This document shows positions 10,342 through 20,629 of a stretch of DNA of 64,000 bases, one piece after another. The DNA is from JACDAN01 sp963721345 (GTDB lineage: Bacteria; Actinomycetota; Thermoleophilia; Gaiellales; Gaiellaceae), in NCBI GenBank assembly GCA_963721345.1, contig CAVRIT010000001.1, forward strand, positions 2,232,001 to 2,296,000. Reading direction: 5' to 3'. Made by a program: the position numbers and the translations under genes. Every line of letters begins with the position of its first letter. The stretch's first letter is position 1. The notes under the pieces are model-generated. The model was given only the letters and a program-made list of their open reading frames with translations. It was not told where the DNA came from and did no database searches.

Positions 10342-11433
10342 ATGCGGATTCTGCTCATCGACGACGACGCGGCGCTCCGGATGTTGCTCCGCACGACGTT
10401 CGAGGTTTTCGACATCGACGTCCACGAGTCGGAGAACGCCGTGGAGGCCGATCGGGCGATCCGGTCGTTCCAGCCGGACGTGCTCGTGCTGGACGTCGGG
10501 ATGCCAGGCATGAACGGCCTCGAGTTCCTGCAAGTCGTGCGCGCGAACCCCGCGAACGACGGGCTCGGCGTCGTGTTGCTGACCGGCTCGGACGGCGGTA
10601 CGCAGGAGGCGGCCGACGCCGCCGGCGCGGATGTGTTCCTGCGGAAGCCGTTCAGCCCGCTGGAGCTGCTCGCCGCCGTGGAGCGCCTCGCGGGCAAGCG
10701 CTACGGCGTCCCGTTCCGCTCGGCGCGCACGGACGATCCACAGGAGCAGCTGCTGCTCTACGCGCAAGACATTCGGCATCTGCTCGAGCTGGAGCGGGGA
10801 CAGCGAGCGTTGCTGCAGAGCGCGTACCGGGAGACCGTGATGGCGCTGGCGAGCGCGCTCGAGTCGAAGGACGTCGGTACGCGCCAGCACTCGCAGCGCG
10901 TCCAGCAGTACGCGCTCGAGCTGGCGCGCGCCGTCGACCCCGGGCTGCTGGAGGACTCGAGCACCGAGTACGGATTCCTGCTGCACGACGTCGGCAAGAT
11001 CGGGATCCCCGATCGGATCCTCCAGAAGCCGAAGCCGCTGACGGCGGCCGAGGAGCGGCTGATGCGGACGCACACGGTGCTCGGCGAGCAGGTGCTGAGC
11101 GGCGTCGCGTTCCTGCACGGAGAGGGGATGCGCGTCGTGCGTTCCCACCACGAGCGGTGGGACGGTGCGGGTTACCCCGATGGGCTCGCCGGCCCGGAGA
11201 TTCCGTTGAGCGCGCGGGTGTTCTCGGTGGCCGACGCGCTGGATGCGATGACGAGCGACCGCCCCTACCGCCGAGCGAAGTCGTGGGTCGAGGCGGGCCG
11301 GGAGCTCCTTGGGGAGAGCGGGCGGCAGTTCGACCCGGTCGTGATCTCCGCGTTCCTCTCGTCCGAGGAGACGCTACGGGCCGTGCACGACCAGCTCGGC
11401 TCGCGGGGCTACGCCCGCTCGAGCAGGCGCTGA
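10342..11433 (+). CDS. Response regulator with HD-GYP phosphodiesterase output domain
   Basis: The N-terminal receiver domain (residues 1-120) has the acidic pair IDDD, the phospho-acceptor Asp in VLVLDVGMPGMNG and the conserved Lys in FLRKPFSP. A linker leads to an HD-GYP domain with LLHDVGKIGIPD, then HHERWDGAGYPDGL and the DALDAMTSDRPYR signature. HD-GYP domains hydrolyse cyclic di-GMP to GMP or pGpG. No histidine kinase is adjacent, so the partner is unknown. The ATG at 10342 follows GGAGG at 10330-10334 with 7-nt spacing and is preferred over the in-frame TTG at 10336. The 3' end overlaps the convergent DUF4349 gene by 25 nt. Confidence 0.93.
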   Translation: MRILLIDDDAALRMLLRTTFEVFDIDVHESENAVEADRAIRSFQPDVLVLDVGMPGMNGLEFLQVVRANPANDGLGVVLLTGSDGGTQEAADAAGADVFLRKPFSPLELLAAVERLAGKRYGVPFRSARTDDPQEQLLLYAQDIRHLLELERGQRALLQSAYRETVMALASALESKDVGTRQHSQRVQQYALELARAVDPGLLEDSSTEYGFLLHDVGKIGIPDRILQKPKPLTAAEERLMRTHTVLGEQVLSGVAFLHGEGMRVVRSHHERWDGAGYPDGLAGPEIPLSARVFSVADALDAMTSDRPYRRAKSWVEAGRELLGESGRQFDPVVISAFLSSEETLRAVHDQLGSRGYARSSRR

Positions 11434-12398
11434 TCCGCGTAGCGCCGGTAGGCGCGAGCGCCGGCCCAGCCGGCTCCCAGGAGAAGCAGGAACGGGGCGG
11501 CCACGATCAGCAGATAGGCGCCGACGGCGAGCTCGGTGGTGAGGACGCCGGTGGCGTCGTCCACTGCGCGGTCGAAGCGGCTGGGCGTCACGGGGTTTCG
11601 CTCGGGCTCGTGAGTCGTAAGGGCGAGGTCGACCGTTGCGAAGGCGGCGCGGCGCTCGAGGGTCGTGCGCTGGCGGCGGAGTGCAGCCGTGCGCGTTTTG
11701 TCGCCCTTCGCGCGGCGGAGCTGGCGCGTGAGGTCGTCCAGGCGCTGCTGGAGGTCGGTGATTCGCGTCTGCTGCGCGAGGATCGTGCCCAGCCCGCTGA
11801 ACTGGACGATCGCCGCCTGGACGCGCGAGCGCGGGACGCGGACGCGGATCGCCGCGGTGCCTTCGGTCGGCTCCGGCGTGCCGTAGTCGACGGTGACGAG
11901 GTAGCCGCCGAGGCGCCGGGTGGTGCGGAGCGCCCGCTGCGTTGCGGCTGAGAGCTCGCTCGGGTCGTCGACGAGGATCCGGAGGTCGGCCTGGACGTCC
12001 TGTGCCCGCGTCGTGCTCGGGGCTGGCGCGGCGCTCGGAACTTGCCGGCGACCGGGGCGAGCTCCAGCGCCTCGGGTGGTGGTGCTGTACGCCGGCTGCT
12101 GGCTCAGGGCCTGATCGGATTGGCCCGCGCGCTCCCGTGCGGCGGGGGGCGCCATCGCGGTTCCGGCGTCGGCGTTCGGGCGCGAGGGCGAGTCGATCGC
12201 CGAGCTGACGCCGACGGCGACTGCCACGAGCAGCGAGGCCGCCGCGGCGGTGGGCGCGGCGTAGAGCACGAAGCGCTGCAGCGAGAAGGACCGCCGGAGC
12301 GGAGGGGCCGTCGCGGCGATGTAGGCGACGCGCTCGCGGAGCTCGGGCGGCGCGGAAGGTGTCTCCTCGCGGAGCACGGTGGCGAGATCAGGCGACAA
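11409..12398 (-). CDS. DUF4349 membrane protein, probable partner of the ECF sigma factor
   Basis: A 329-residue protein with an N-terminal cytoplasmic segment, a membrane span (YAAPTAAAASLLVAVAVGV), an external DUF4349 domain with a coiled-coil (ITDLQQRLDDLTRQLRRAKG) and a C-terminal membrane span (LIVAAPFLLLLGAGWAGA). The N-terminus reads like the sigma-contacting tail of an anti-sigma factor (ATVLREETPSAPPELRERV). The TTG start at 12398 overlaps the end of the upstream sigma gene by 11 nt, so translation is probably coupled. The inferred role is membrane-bound anti-sigma or signal sensor. No zinc-binding anti-sigma motif is visible. Confidence 0.75.
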   Translation of the reverse strand: MSPDLATVLREETPSAPPELRERVAYIAATAPPLRRSFSLQRFVLYAAPTAAAASLLVAVAVGVSSAIDSPSRPNADAGTAMAPPAARERAGQSDQALSQQPAYSTTTRGAGARPGRRQVPSAAPAPSTTRAQDVQADLRILVDDPSELSAATQRALRTTRRLGGYLVTVDYGTPEPTEGTAAIRVRVPRSRVQAAIVQFSGLGTILAQQTRITDLQQRLDDLTRQLRRAKGDKTRTAALRRQRTTLERRAAFATVDLALTTHEPERNPVTPSRFDRAVDDATGVLTTELAVGAYLLIVAAPFLLLLGAGWAGARAYRRYADQRLLERA

Positions 12399-12897
12399 GG
12401 CGGGGCCTCACTTTCTTCTCCAGCTTCTCGAGGGCGCGGTTGAGTCGGGTGGTGCAGGCGGAGGCCGAGATCGAAAGGACGCGCGCTGCGGTCTGCGTGT
12501 CGAGCTCGAGCACGATGCGGAGCGCGATCACCTCGCGCTCCGCAGCCGTGAGTGTCCGGAGCGCCTGGCGCAGCACGGGGCCGTACTCGTCAGGGAGCTC
12601 GATCTCGGCGCCGCGGTCCGGTTCGGCGATGCGCTCCTCGCGGCGCCGGCGCCGCTCGTCGGCCCGGAAGTGGTCGAGCGCGGCGCTGCGCGCGAGTTGG
12701 CACAGCCAGGTCTGGGCGCTGCCCCGCGCGGGGTCGAAGCGCGTCCAGCGGCGGAGTGCCCGCTCGAACGTCTCGGACGTCAGGTCTTCGGCTGTGGACG
12801 GGTTCGCGGTCATGTAGAGCAGGTAGCGGTAGACCCCGTCGAGGTGCTCCTCGACGGTCGAGGCGAAGCTCGGGTGGGCGGTCGGCTGATCGCTCAC
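12388..12897 (-). CDS. ECF (sigma-70 family) sigma factor
   Basis: Regions 2 and 4 of an extracytoplasmic-function sigma factor are visible. Region 2 covers HLDGVYRYLLYMTANPSTAEDLTSETFERALRRW and a WLCQLARSAALDHFR segment. Region 4 is LRTLTAAEREVIALRIVLELDTQTAARVLSISASACTTRLNRALEKL, a helix-turn-helix that binds the -35 element. GTG 12897 gives a normal 169-residue protein; the frame stays open further upstream, but that part lies in the divergent promoter region. It heads a two-gene operon with the DUF4349 protein. Its regulon is unknown; direct repeats upstream may include its own promoter. Confidence 0.9.
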   Translation of the reverse strand: MSDQPTAHPSFASTVEEHLDGVYRYLLYMTANPSTAEDLTSETFERALRRWTRFDPARGSAQTWLCQLARSAALDHFRADERRRRREERIAEPDRGAEIELPDEYGPVLRQALRTLTAAEREVIALRIVLELDTQTAARVLSISASACTTRLNRALEKLEKKVRPRLVA

Positions 12898-12925
12898 GCA
12901 CTCGGTATACGCCACGGGCCCGACG

Positions 12926-12994
12926 GTCGTCACACCCGATTGGCACGGATTCGGCGCAAAGTCGTCACACACCGGTTGCAGATCTGTTGTCACA
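12926..12994. promoter_or_regulatory. Three GTYGTCACA direct repeats between the sigma gene and comEA
   Basis: GTCGTCACA at 12926-12934 and 12961-12969, and GTTGTCACA at 12986-12994. The spacings are 35 and 25 nt. They lie in the divergent intergenic region and could be sigma-factor recognition elements or operator sites. On the minus strand, TGTGACGAC is followed after about 14 nt by CGTATAC just before the sigma gene, a plausible autoregulated promoter. Confidence 0.45.
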
Positions 12995-13003
12995 GTGGAC
13001 GAC

Positions 13004-13600
13004 ATGGATCTGTTCTCGCTCTCGCGTGGGCGCGCGATCACCGGCGCCCTGCTCTTGGTTGCCGCGCTGTTCGTCGCCGGTCGCTACCTGGCCGGAGCCG
13101 GCGCCGCGCAGGAGTCCCGTGCGTCTCCGGCGAGTGCGGCGGCGGGCGAGCTTCGCGCAGCGCCGCGGCCTCGCCTCGTCGTCCACGTCGTCGGCGCGGT
13201 GCGTCGGCCGGGCCTGTACCGGATCTCCGACGGCGCCCGTATCGCCGATGCCCTGCGTCGCGCAGGGGGCGCCACGCCCAGGGCAGATCTCAGCCTCGTC
13301 AACCTCGCGGCTCCGGTGTCCGACGGGACGCAGATCGTCGTCCCGCGACGCGCGCCACCGGCGGCGGCCGGGGAGTCGTCCGAAGGCGACGGTGAGGCTG
13401 CCCCGGCGGGTCCGCTCCACCTGAACACCGCGACGGCGGAGCAGCTGGACGAGCTGCCCGGTGTCGGCCCGGTGACGGCGCGGAAGATCGTCGACTATCG
13501 AGAGCAGCACGGGGCGTTCAGCTCGGTTGACGATCTCGACGCGATCCCCGGCATCGGCCCGGCGCGGCTCGAGCAGCTCCGGGAGGTGGTCGCGCCGTGA
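13004..13600 (+). CDS. comEA: ComEA DNA-binding competence protein
   Basis: A membrane-anchored DNA receptor for natural transformation. The N-terminal membrane segment is ITGALLLVAALFVAGRYLAG. An SLBB domain follows (RLVVHVVGAVRRPGLYRI...). The C-terminal helix-hairpin-helix pair is LNTATAEQLDELPGVGPVTA and the DAIPGIGPARLEQLR repeat, which binds DNA without sequence preference. The length of about 200 residues is typical. ATG 13004 and GTG 12995 are both possible. The stop overlaps the comEC start by 4 nt (GTGA). Confidence 0.92.
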   Translation: MDLFSLSRGRAITGALLLVAALFVAGRYLAGAGAAQESRASPASAAAGELRAAPRPRLVVHVVGAVRRPGLYRISDGARIADALRRAGGATPRADLSLVNLAAPVSDGTQIVVPRRAPPAAAGESSEGDGEAAPAGPLHLNTATAEQLDELPGVGPVTARKIVDYREQHGAFSSVDDLDAIPGIGPARLEQLREVVAP

Positions 13601-15880
13601 ACGTGCCGTTTCTCGAGCGCTACTCGCCTCACGTTCTTGCTGCGGCGGCCTGCGCGGGGCTCGCCGGGTCGCTCCTCGTTCGTCTCGGGCGCGTCGAGCT
13701 GCTGGCGCTCGCCGTCACCGCCGCGATCGTGACGGCGGCGATCGAAGACGACCGCGTTCGGCTCGCGGCACTCGCCGTCGCGCTTGCCCTGGGCGGCCTG
13801 TGGTGGGGGAGCGTTCGCCTCGAGGCGTTCGATCGCACGGTCCTCGCCCCGCGCGTGGGCGAGGTCGGCCCTGCGACGGTCGAGATCACGGGTCCAGCCC
13901 GGCGGACGCCGTTCCGCCTGCGCGTTCCGGCGCGGATCCACCGATTTCGCGGTATCGAGCTACGCGAGGGCGTCCTGCTCGAGCTTCAGCTCGGCCGCGC
14001 GCCGCCCCAGGGCGCGATCATCGAGACGGTCGTCGAGTTGCGGGCGCCACGTCGGTCCCAGCGACGGCTTCGACGAGCGCGCGTTCCTGCGCCGGCGCGG
14101 CGTCCATGTCGTGGCGCGCGGCCGGAGCTGGCGGATCGTCGGACGCCGCGGCGGGCTCGGCGGCTTCGCCGACCGGATCCACAACCAACTTGCCGGTTCG
14201 ATCGCACCCGGGCTCACGGGAGAACGGCGCGCGGTCCTCACCGGGCTCGTCCTCGGAGAGGAGGAGGGACTCACGCAGGAGCTTCAGGACAGCTTCCGCG
14301 CATCGGGCCTGTACCACCTCCTGGCGGTGAGCGGCCAGAACGTCGCGTTCGTCGTCGGCGCCGTCCTGCTCTTCGCCTGGCTGGCCGGGATCTCCCGGCT
14401 CTGGGCGCAGGGAGCCGCACTCGTCGCGGTCGTCGCGTACGTGCTCGCCGTCGGCTGGCAGCCCTCGGTCGTCCGGGCTGGTGTCGCCGGTGTCCTCGCC
14501 TCGCTGGCGTGGCTTGCCTCTCGACCCACCGACCGGTGGTACTTCCTGCTGCTCGGCGCCGCCGTGCTCCTCGCCTGGACCCCGTACAGCGTCCTCGAGC
14601 CGGGCTTCCAGCTCTCGTTCGCCGCGGTGGCCGCGATCTTCGTCGCCGTACCGCGGCTCGAGCGCCGGCTCGAGGGTTATCCGCTGCCGCGGGCGCTCGC
14701 CGGCATCGTCGCGGTCTCTGCGGCCTGCGGGCTCGCCACGGCCCCGATCCTGGTCGTGCAGTTCGGCTCCGTTCCCGCGTACTCGATCCTGAGCAATGCG
14801 ATCGTCGCGCCCGTCGTTGCGCCGTGCTTCGGCCTCGCGCTCCTGACGGCGGTGCTCGAGCCGCTCGTTCCCGACGCGGCGGCTGCTGCGGCATGGCTGA
14901 ACGGCTGGCTGGCTGCGTACATCGCGGCGTGTGCCAGGGTCGTCGGCGGTTTCCCCGGCGCCGAGGTCAGCTCGAAGCTCGCGCTCGGCGTCATGGCCAT
15001 CGCCGTCCTGCTCGCCTGGGGGGCGACGCGCGTCCCGGCGTGGCGTCGGCGTGGCTTGGCCGTCGTCGCGGCTCTGGGCGTCGTGCTGCTCGTCGGGTGG
15101 CAGCTCCACGGCAGTCGCCCACCTCCGCCGCCCTCCGGCTTGCGGATCACCGTGCTCGACGTGGGACAGGGCGACGCGATCCTGCTTCAGGTCAGAGAGG
15201 GTGCCGTGCTCGTCGACCAGGGCCCGCCGGAGGCCGAAGTCGACGACCAGCTCCGGCGGCTCGGCGTCCGGCGCCTGGCCCTGCTCGTCCTGACGCACCC
15301 ACAGCGCGATCACGTCGGCGGAGCGGCTGAGGTCTTCGAGCACCTGCAGGTCGACCGCGCCCTCGATCCCGAGATTCCCTTCCCGAGCCCCGACCAGCAA
15401 GCCGCCCTCGCCGCCGCGCGAAAGCGCAGCGTCCCCCTCCACCGCGCCCAGGCGGGCGTCACCTACCGACTCGGCCGACTCCGGCTCGAGCTTCTCTGGC
15501 CGGACGGACGAAATGTCGCGACCGACGACCCGAACCTGCGTGCGACGGTGATCCTCGCCACCTACGGCAAGGTCGACGCCCTCCTCACGGCTGACGCGGA
15601 GTCACCGGTCACCCTCCCGCTCGACCCACCGCCGGTGGAGATCCTGAAAGTCGCGCACCACGGCTCCGCCGACGATGGGCTTTCGCGCCTGCTCCAGCGC
15701 ACGCGGCCGGCCGTCGCCGTCATCTCTTGCGGACGCGGTAACGACTATGGCCATCCGGCGCCGACGACGATCGCAACCCTCACGCAGACACCGCAGCTCG
15801 AGGTGTTCCGCACGGACCTCGACGGCCGCGTGGTGATCGAGACGGACGGCGAACGCATCTCGACCTGGTCCCAGCGCTGA
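13597..15880 (+). CDS. comEC: ComEC DNA channel protein, frame broken near 14053
   Basis: A polytopic inner-membrane channel for uptake of single-stranded DNA. Frame 1 covers the first membrane spans and the OB-like domain up to RAPR (about 14052). Frame 2 then continues GPSDGFDERAFLRRRGVHVV, the competence domain (SFRASGLYHLLAVSGQNVAF), further membrane spans and the C-terminal metallo-beta-lactamase-like domain (LDVGQGDAILLQ, THPQRDHVGG, KVAHHGSADD). Dropping one base at about 14053 joins the halves into a normal protein of about 760 residues. The conservation on both sides argues for a sequence error or a recent mutation. It is in an operon with comEA. Confidence 0.88.
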
Positions 15881-15898
15881 GAACTCCGCCGCTCGAAC

Positions 15899-15904
15899 TA
15901 TCCT
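15899..15904 (+). promoter_or_regulatory. -10 box TATCCT of holA
   Basis: TATCCT ends 8 nt before the GTG start of holA at 15913. No ribosome site lies between, consistent with a leaderless mRNA. Confidence 0.5.
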
Positions 15905-15912
15905 CAGCTCGG

Positions 15913-16893
15913 GTGACGACCGACGCGCTCCTGCCCGTCTACCTCCTGACCGGGAACGACCGGCCGAAGATCCTGCGCGCCCTCCGTCGGCTGCGGGCGC
16001 GTTTCAGCGCCGAGTCCGTCGAGCAGCTCTCTGCGGACGCCGCTACGGGCGAGGAGGTCGTCGCCGCGTGCAATGCGCTCGGACTGTTCGCGGGCGCGGA
16101 CGGCGGGCGCCTCGTGCTCGTCGAAGCCGTCGAGCGGTGGCGCAAGGCCGACGTCGAAGCGGTCACGGCGTACCTCGGCGATCCCGTCCCGGGCGCGGTC
16201 CTGGCGCTCGTGGCCGGCGAGTCGCTCCGCAGCGACGCGCTCGCCAAGGCGGTGGGCAAGACCGGCGAGATCCTCACCTTCGACGCGCCGAAGCCCCGCG
16301 ACCTCCCGGGGTGGGTACGCGCGCAGTTCGAGGCGCGCAGCGCGAAGGTCGACCAGGACACGGCTCGAGCGCTCGTCGAGATCGTCGGCGATGACCTCGC
16401 TGCGCTCGCCACCGAGGTCGACAAGCTCGCCACCTGGGCAGGCGGCGGCCCGATCGAGCGCGCCGACGTCGAGGCGCTCGCGGCGCCCGCGCGCGAGGCC
16501 ACCGCCTGGGCGCTGACCGATGCCTGGGGCGAGCGCGACCTGCCGGCCCTGCTCGACGCATGCGAGGCAGAGCTCGAGCGCAGGGAGCCGTTTGCGGTCT
16601 CGACCCGCCTCGCTTCACACGTGGGGCTCGTTCGCAACGTGCAGCGGCTCGCTGCCGACGGCGTTCCCGCGCGGGAGATCGCGAAGCGGTTGAAGGTGCA
16701 CGAGTTCCGCGTCAAGAAGGCGCTGGGGCACGCGAACCAGTACTCCCAGGACGAGCTCGACGTCGCCGTCGTCCGGCTGGCCGCGCTCGACGCGTCGATC
16801 AAGGGCGCAAGCCGTCTCCCGAGCGAGCTCGTCCTGACGCAGACGCTCGTCGAGCTCGCCCGCAGCTCCGAGCCGGCGGCGGTCGGGGCCTAG
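15913..16893 (+). CDS. holA: DNA polymerase III delta subunit
   Basis: The clamp-loader delta subunit, 326 residues, of normal length. The N-terminal AAA-like domain opens PVYLLTGNDRPKILRALRRL, with no functional Walker A, as is usual for delta. The GDDLAALATEVDKLATWAG segment is the family hallmark, and the C-terminal collar domain carries LKVHEFRVKKALGHANQYSQ. It opens the beta sliding clamp for loading. The position after comEC and before rpsT is common in bacteria. The stop (16891-16893) abuts the stop of the convergent rpsT. Confidence 0.93.
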   Translation: MTTDALLPVYLLTGNDRPKILRALRRLRARFSAESVEQLSADAATGEEVVAACNALGLFAGADGGRLVLVEAVERWRKADVEAVTAYLGDPVPGAVLALVAGESLRSDALAKAVGKTGEILTFDAPKPRDLPGWVRAQFEARSAKVDQDTARALVEIVGDDLAALATEVDKLATWAGGGPIERADVEALAAPAREATAWALTDAWGERDLPALLDACEAELERREPFAVSTRLASHVGLVRNVQRLAADGVPAREIAKRLKVHEFRVKKALGHANQYSQDELDVAVVRLAALDASIKGASRLPSELVLTQTLVELARSSEPAAVGA

Positions 16894-17154
16894 CTAGCTC
16901 TTCGCGACGAGCCGCGCGGCCTGTGCCTTCTTGCGCGCGGCGGCGTTGCGGTGGAGCGCGCCGTTCGAGACGGCACGGTCGATCCAGCGCTGGAGCTCGA
17001 GGTGCGTCGTCCGGATCCCCTCGTCGTTTCCGTCGTCCACGGCGCTGTGAAGCCGCCGCGTGAGGGTCTTCACGGTCGAGCGGTAGCGCAGGTTCTCGAG
17101 CCGCTGGCGGGCGGCCGTGCGGACGCGCTTCTTCTGCTGCTTGATGTTCGGCAT
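16894..17154 (-). CDS. rpsT: 30S ribosomal protein S20
   Basis: An 86-residue, strongly basic protein starting MPNIKQQKKRVRTAARQR, the S20 signature, with the helical LKTLTRRLHSAV-like middle and the C-terminal LHRNAAARKKAQ motif. It binds 16S rRNA in the body of the 30S subunit. It is transcribed opposite to its neighbours. A TACCAT box on the minus strand (17188-17193) would start the mRNA near 17181, leaving a short leader made mostly of one hairpin and lacking a ribosome site. Confidence 0.95.
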   Translation of the reverse strand: MPNIKQQKKRVRTAARQRLENLRYRSTVKTLTRRLHSAVDDGNDEGIRTTHLELQRWIDRAVSNGALHRNAAARKKAQAARLVAKS

Positions 17155-17166
17155 GACGTGAAAATG

Positions 17167-17181
17167 CCCGCGGTGCGGGCG
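17167..17181 (-). promoter_or_regulatory. Hairpin in the rpsT leader
   Basis: GCCCGC-ACC-GCGGGC, read on the minus strand, is followed by ATTTTCACGTC and the rpsT ATG. The hairpin would be at the very 5' end of the mRNA. It could stabilise the message or take part in S20 autoregulation; both are guesses. Confidence 0.45.
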
Positions 17182-17236
17182 GGCGGCATGGTACCAGCGG
17201 GGCTCGCTCGTATGCTCACCGCGTGGGGAACGAGCG

Positions 17237-18835
17237 GTGAGCGACGCGCGCGAGCAGGCTCCCGCGTTCCCGTCCCGGCGGCTGGCCTGGTCGACCGCGG
17301 TCTTCTCGGCGGCGACCGGCCTCTCGCGTGTGCTCGGTCTCGCGCGCGAGATCGTCGCCCGGGGCTACTTCGGCGTCGAGGGCGCGGGGATCAACGCGTT
17401 CACGGTCGCCTTCCAGGTGCCGAACCTCGTCCGGGCGCTCGTCGCCGACGCGGCGCTCACCTCCGCGTTCGTGCCCGTCTTCAGCGAGCTGCTGGAGAAG
17501 GGCGAGCGGGCTCGCGCCTGGCGCGTCGCCTCGAGCCTGATCTGGATCCTGCTGCTCGGCCTGACCGCCGTCACGGCCCTGTTCATGCTCGCCGCCCCGT
17601 GGGTCATGGCGCTCTTCGGCTACGGGGAGGGGGAGACGGGCGACCTGGCGGTGACGCTGTCGCGGATCCTCTTCCCGATCGTCGTCCTGCTCGGCCTGTT
17701 CGGGATCATCGTGGGGATCCTCAACAGCTACGACCGCTTCAGCATCCCCGCGCTGACGCCCGTGTTCTGGAACGTCGCGATCATCGCCGGCCTGGTGATC
17801 GGCGTGCCCCGGGCGGACTCGACCGAAGCCGAGCTCTACGTGTACGCGGGCTCGATCGTCGTGGGCACGGTGATCCAGCTGCTCCTGCCGCTCCCCTGGC
17901 TGTCCGGCCTCGACGGACGGCTACGGCTCGTGATCGACTGGCGCGACCCGGCCGTCAAGCGCGTCTTCGTCCTGATGCTGCCGGTGACGCTCGGGCTCGG
18001 CCTGATCAACGTCAACGCGCTGATCGGGACGTTTTTCGCTGCCCGCTACATCGACCGCACGATCGCGCCGAGCGCGATCGACGCCGCGTTCCGGATCTAC
18101 ATGGTCCCCCAGGGGATGTTCTCGGTGGCCGTCGCGACGGTGCTCTTTCCGGCACTCGCGCGGCTTGCGACTCGCCGCGACGACGCCGGCTTCCGCGGCA
18201 CCGTCGGGCTCGGGCTGCGGCAGATCGCCTTCATGCTCGTCCCCGCGAGCGTCGCCTTCGCCGTCCTGGCCGAGCCGATCGTGCGCCTGCTCTACGAGCG
18301 CGGGGAGTTCGGGCCGCACGAGACCGAGGTCGTGGCCGGGGCGCTTGCCGCCTTCTCCCTCGGCCTGACCTTCAACGGCGCGATGCTCATGCTGAACCGC
18401 GCCTTCTTCGGCCTGCAGGCGCCATGGCTCCCGACCTGGGTCGCGGCCGGGAATCTCCTGCTCAACACCGTGCTCTTCGCCGTTTTCTACCGAGTCGGGA
18501 CGTGGGGGATCCCGCTTGCGATCTCCCTCGCGAACGTGGCCGGGACCGCGGCCCTGATCGTCTTGCTGCGAAGGCGTCTCGGCGCGCTGGAGGACCGAGC
18601 CACTGTCCGCTCCACGCTGCTCGTCACCCTCGCCTCGCTCCCGCTCGCGCTGGTGGCCTACGGGATCTGGTGGGGCTTGGACGACCTCCTCGGCAGGTCG
18701 TTCATCGGGCAGCTCGTCTCGGTCTCGACGGCGCTTCTCGCCGGTGGCGCGACCTACCTGTTTTTCGCTCGTTTGCTGGGAATTCGCGAGCTCAACGCAT
18801 TGCTATCGTTGCGGGCCCGTCCGCGCCCGGACTGA
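17237..18835 (+). CDS. murJ: Lipid II flippase MurJ
   Basis: A 532-residue MviN/MurJ-type transporter of the MOP superfamily that moves lipid II across the membrane for peptidoglycan synthesis. It has about 14 hydrophobic segments, with family motifs TGLSRVLGLAREIVARGYFG near the N-terminus, PNLVRALVADAALTSAFVPV, and YMVPQGMFSVAVATVLFPALAR in the middle. The C-terminus has no kinase-like extension of the kind found in mycobacterial MviN. GTG 17237 follows a TATGCT box (17211-17216) with a short leader. lepA starts 6 nt after its stop. Confidence 0.93.
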   Translation: MSDAREQAPAFPSRRLAWSTAVFSAATGLSRVLGLAREIVARGYFGVEGAGINAFTVAFQVPNLVRALVADAALTSAFVPVFSELLEKGERARAWRVASSLIWILLLGLTAVTALFMLAAPWVMALFGYGEGETGDLAVTLSRILFPIVVLLGLFGIIVGILNSYDRFSIPALTPVFWNVAIIAGLVIGVPRADSTEAELYVYAGSIVVGTVIQLLLPLPWLSGLDGRLRLVIDWRDPAVKRVFVLMLPVTLGLGLINVNALIGTFFAARYIDRTIAPSAIDAAFRIYMVPQGMFSVAVATVLFPALARLATRRDDAGFRGTVGLGLRQIAFMLVPASVAFAVLAEPIVRLLYERGEFGPHETEVVAGALAAFSLGLTFNGAMLMLNRAFFGLQAPWLPTWVAAGNLLLNTVLFAVFYRVGTWGIPLAISLANVAGTAALIVLLRRRLGALEDRATVRSTLLVTLASLPLALVAYGIWWGLDDLLGRSFIGQLVSVSTALLAGGATYLFFARLLGIRELNALLSLRARPRPD

Positions 18836-18841
18836 GCCTTC

Positions 18842-20625
<1,784 letters not shown>

Positions 20626-20629
<4 letters not shown>

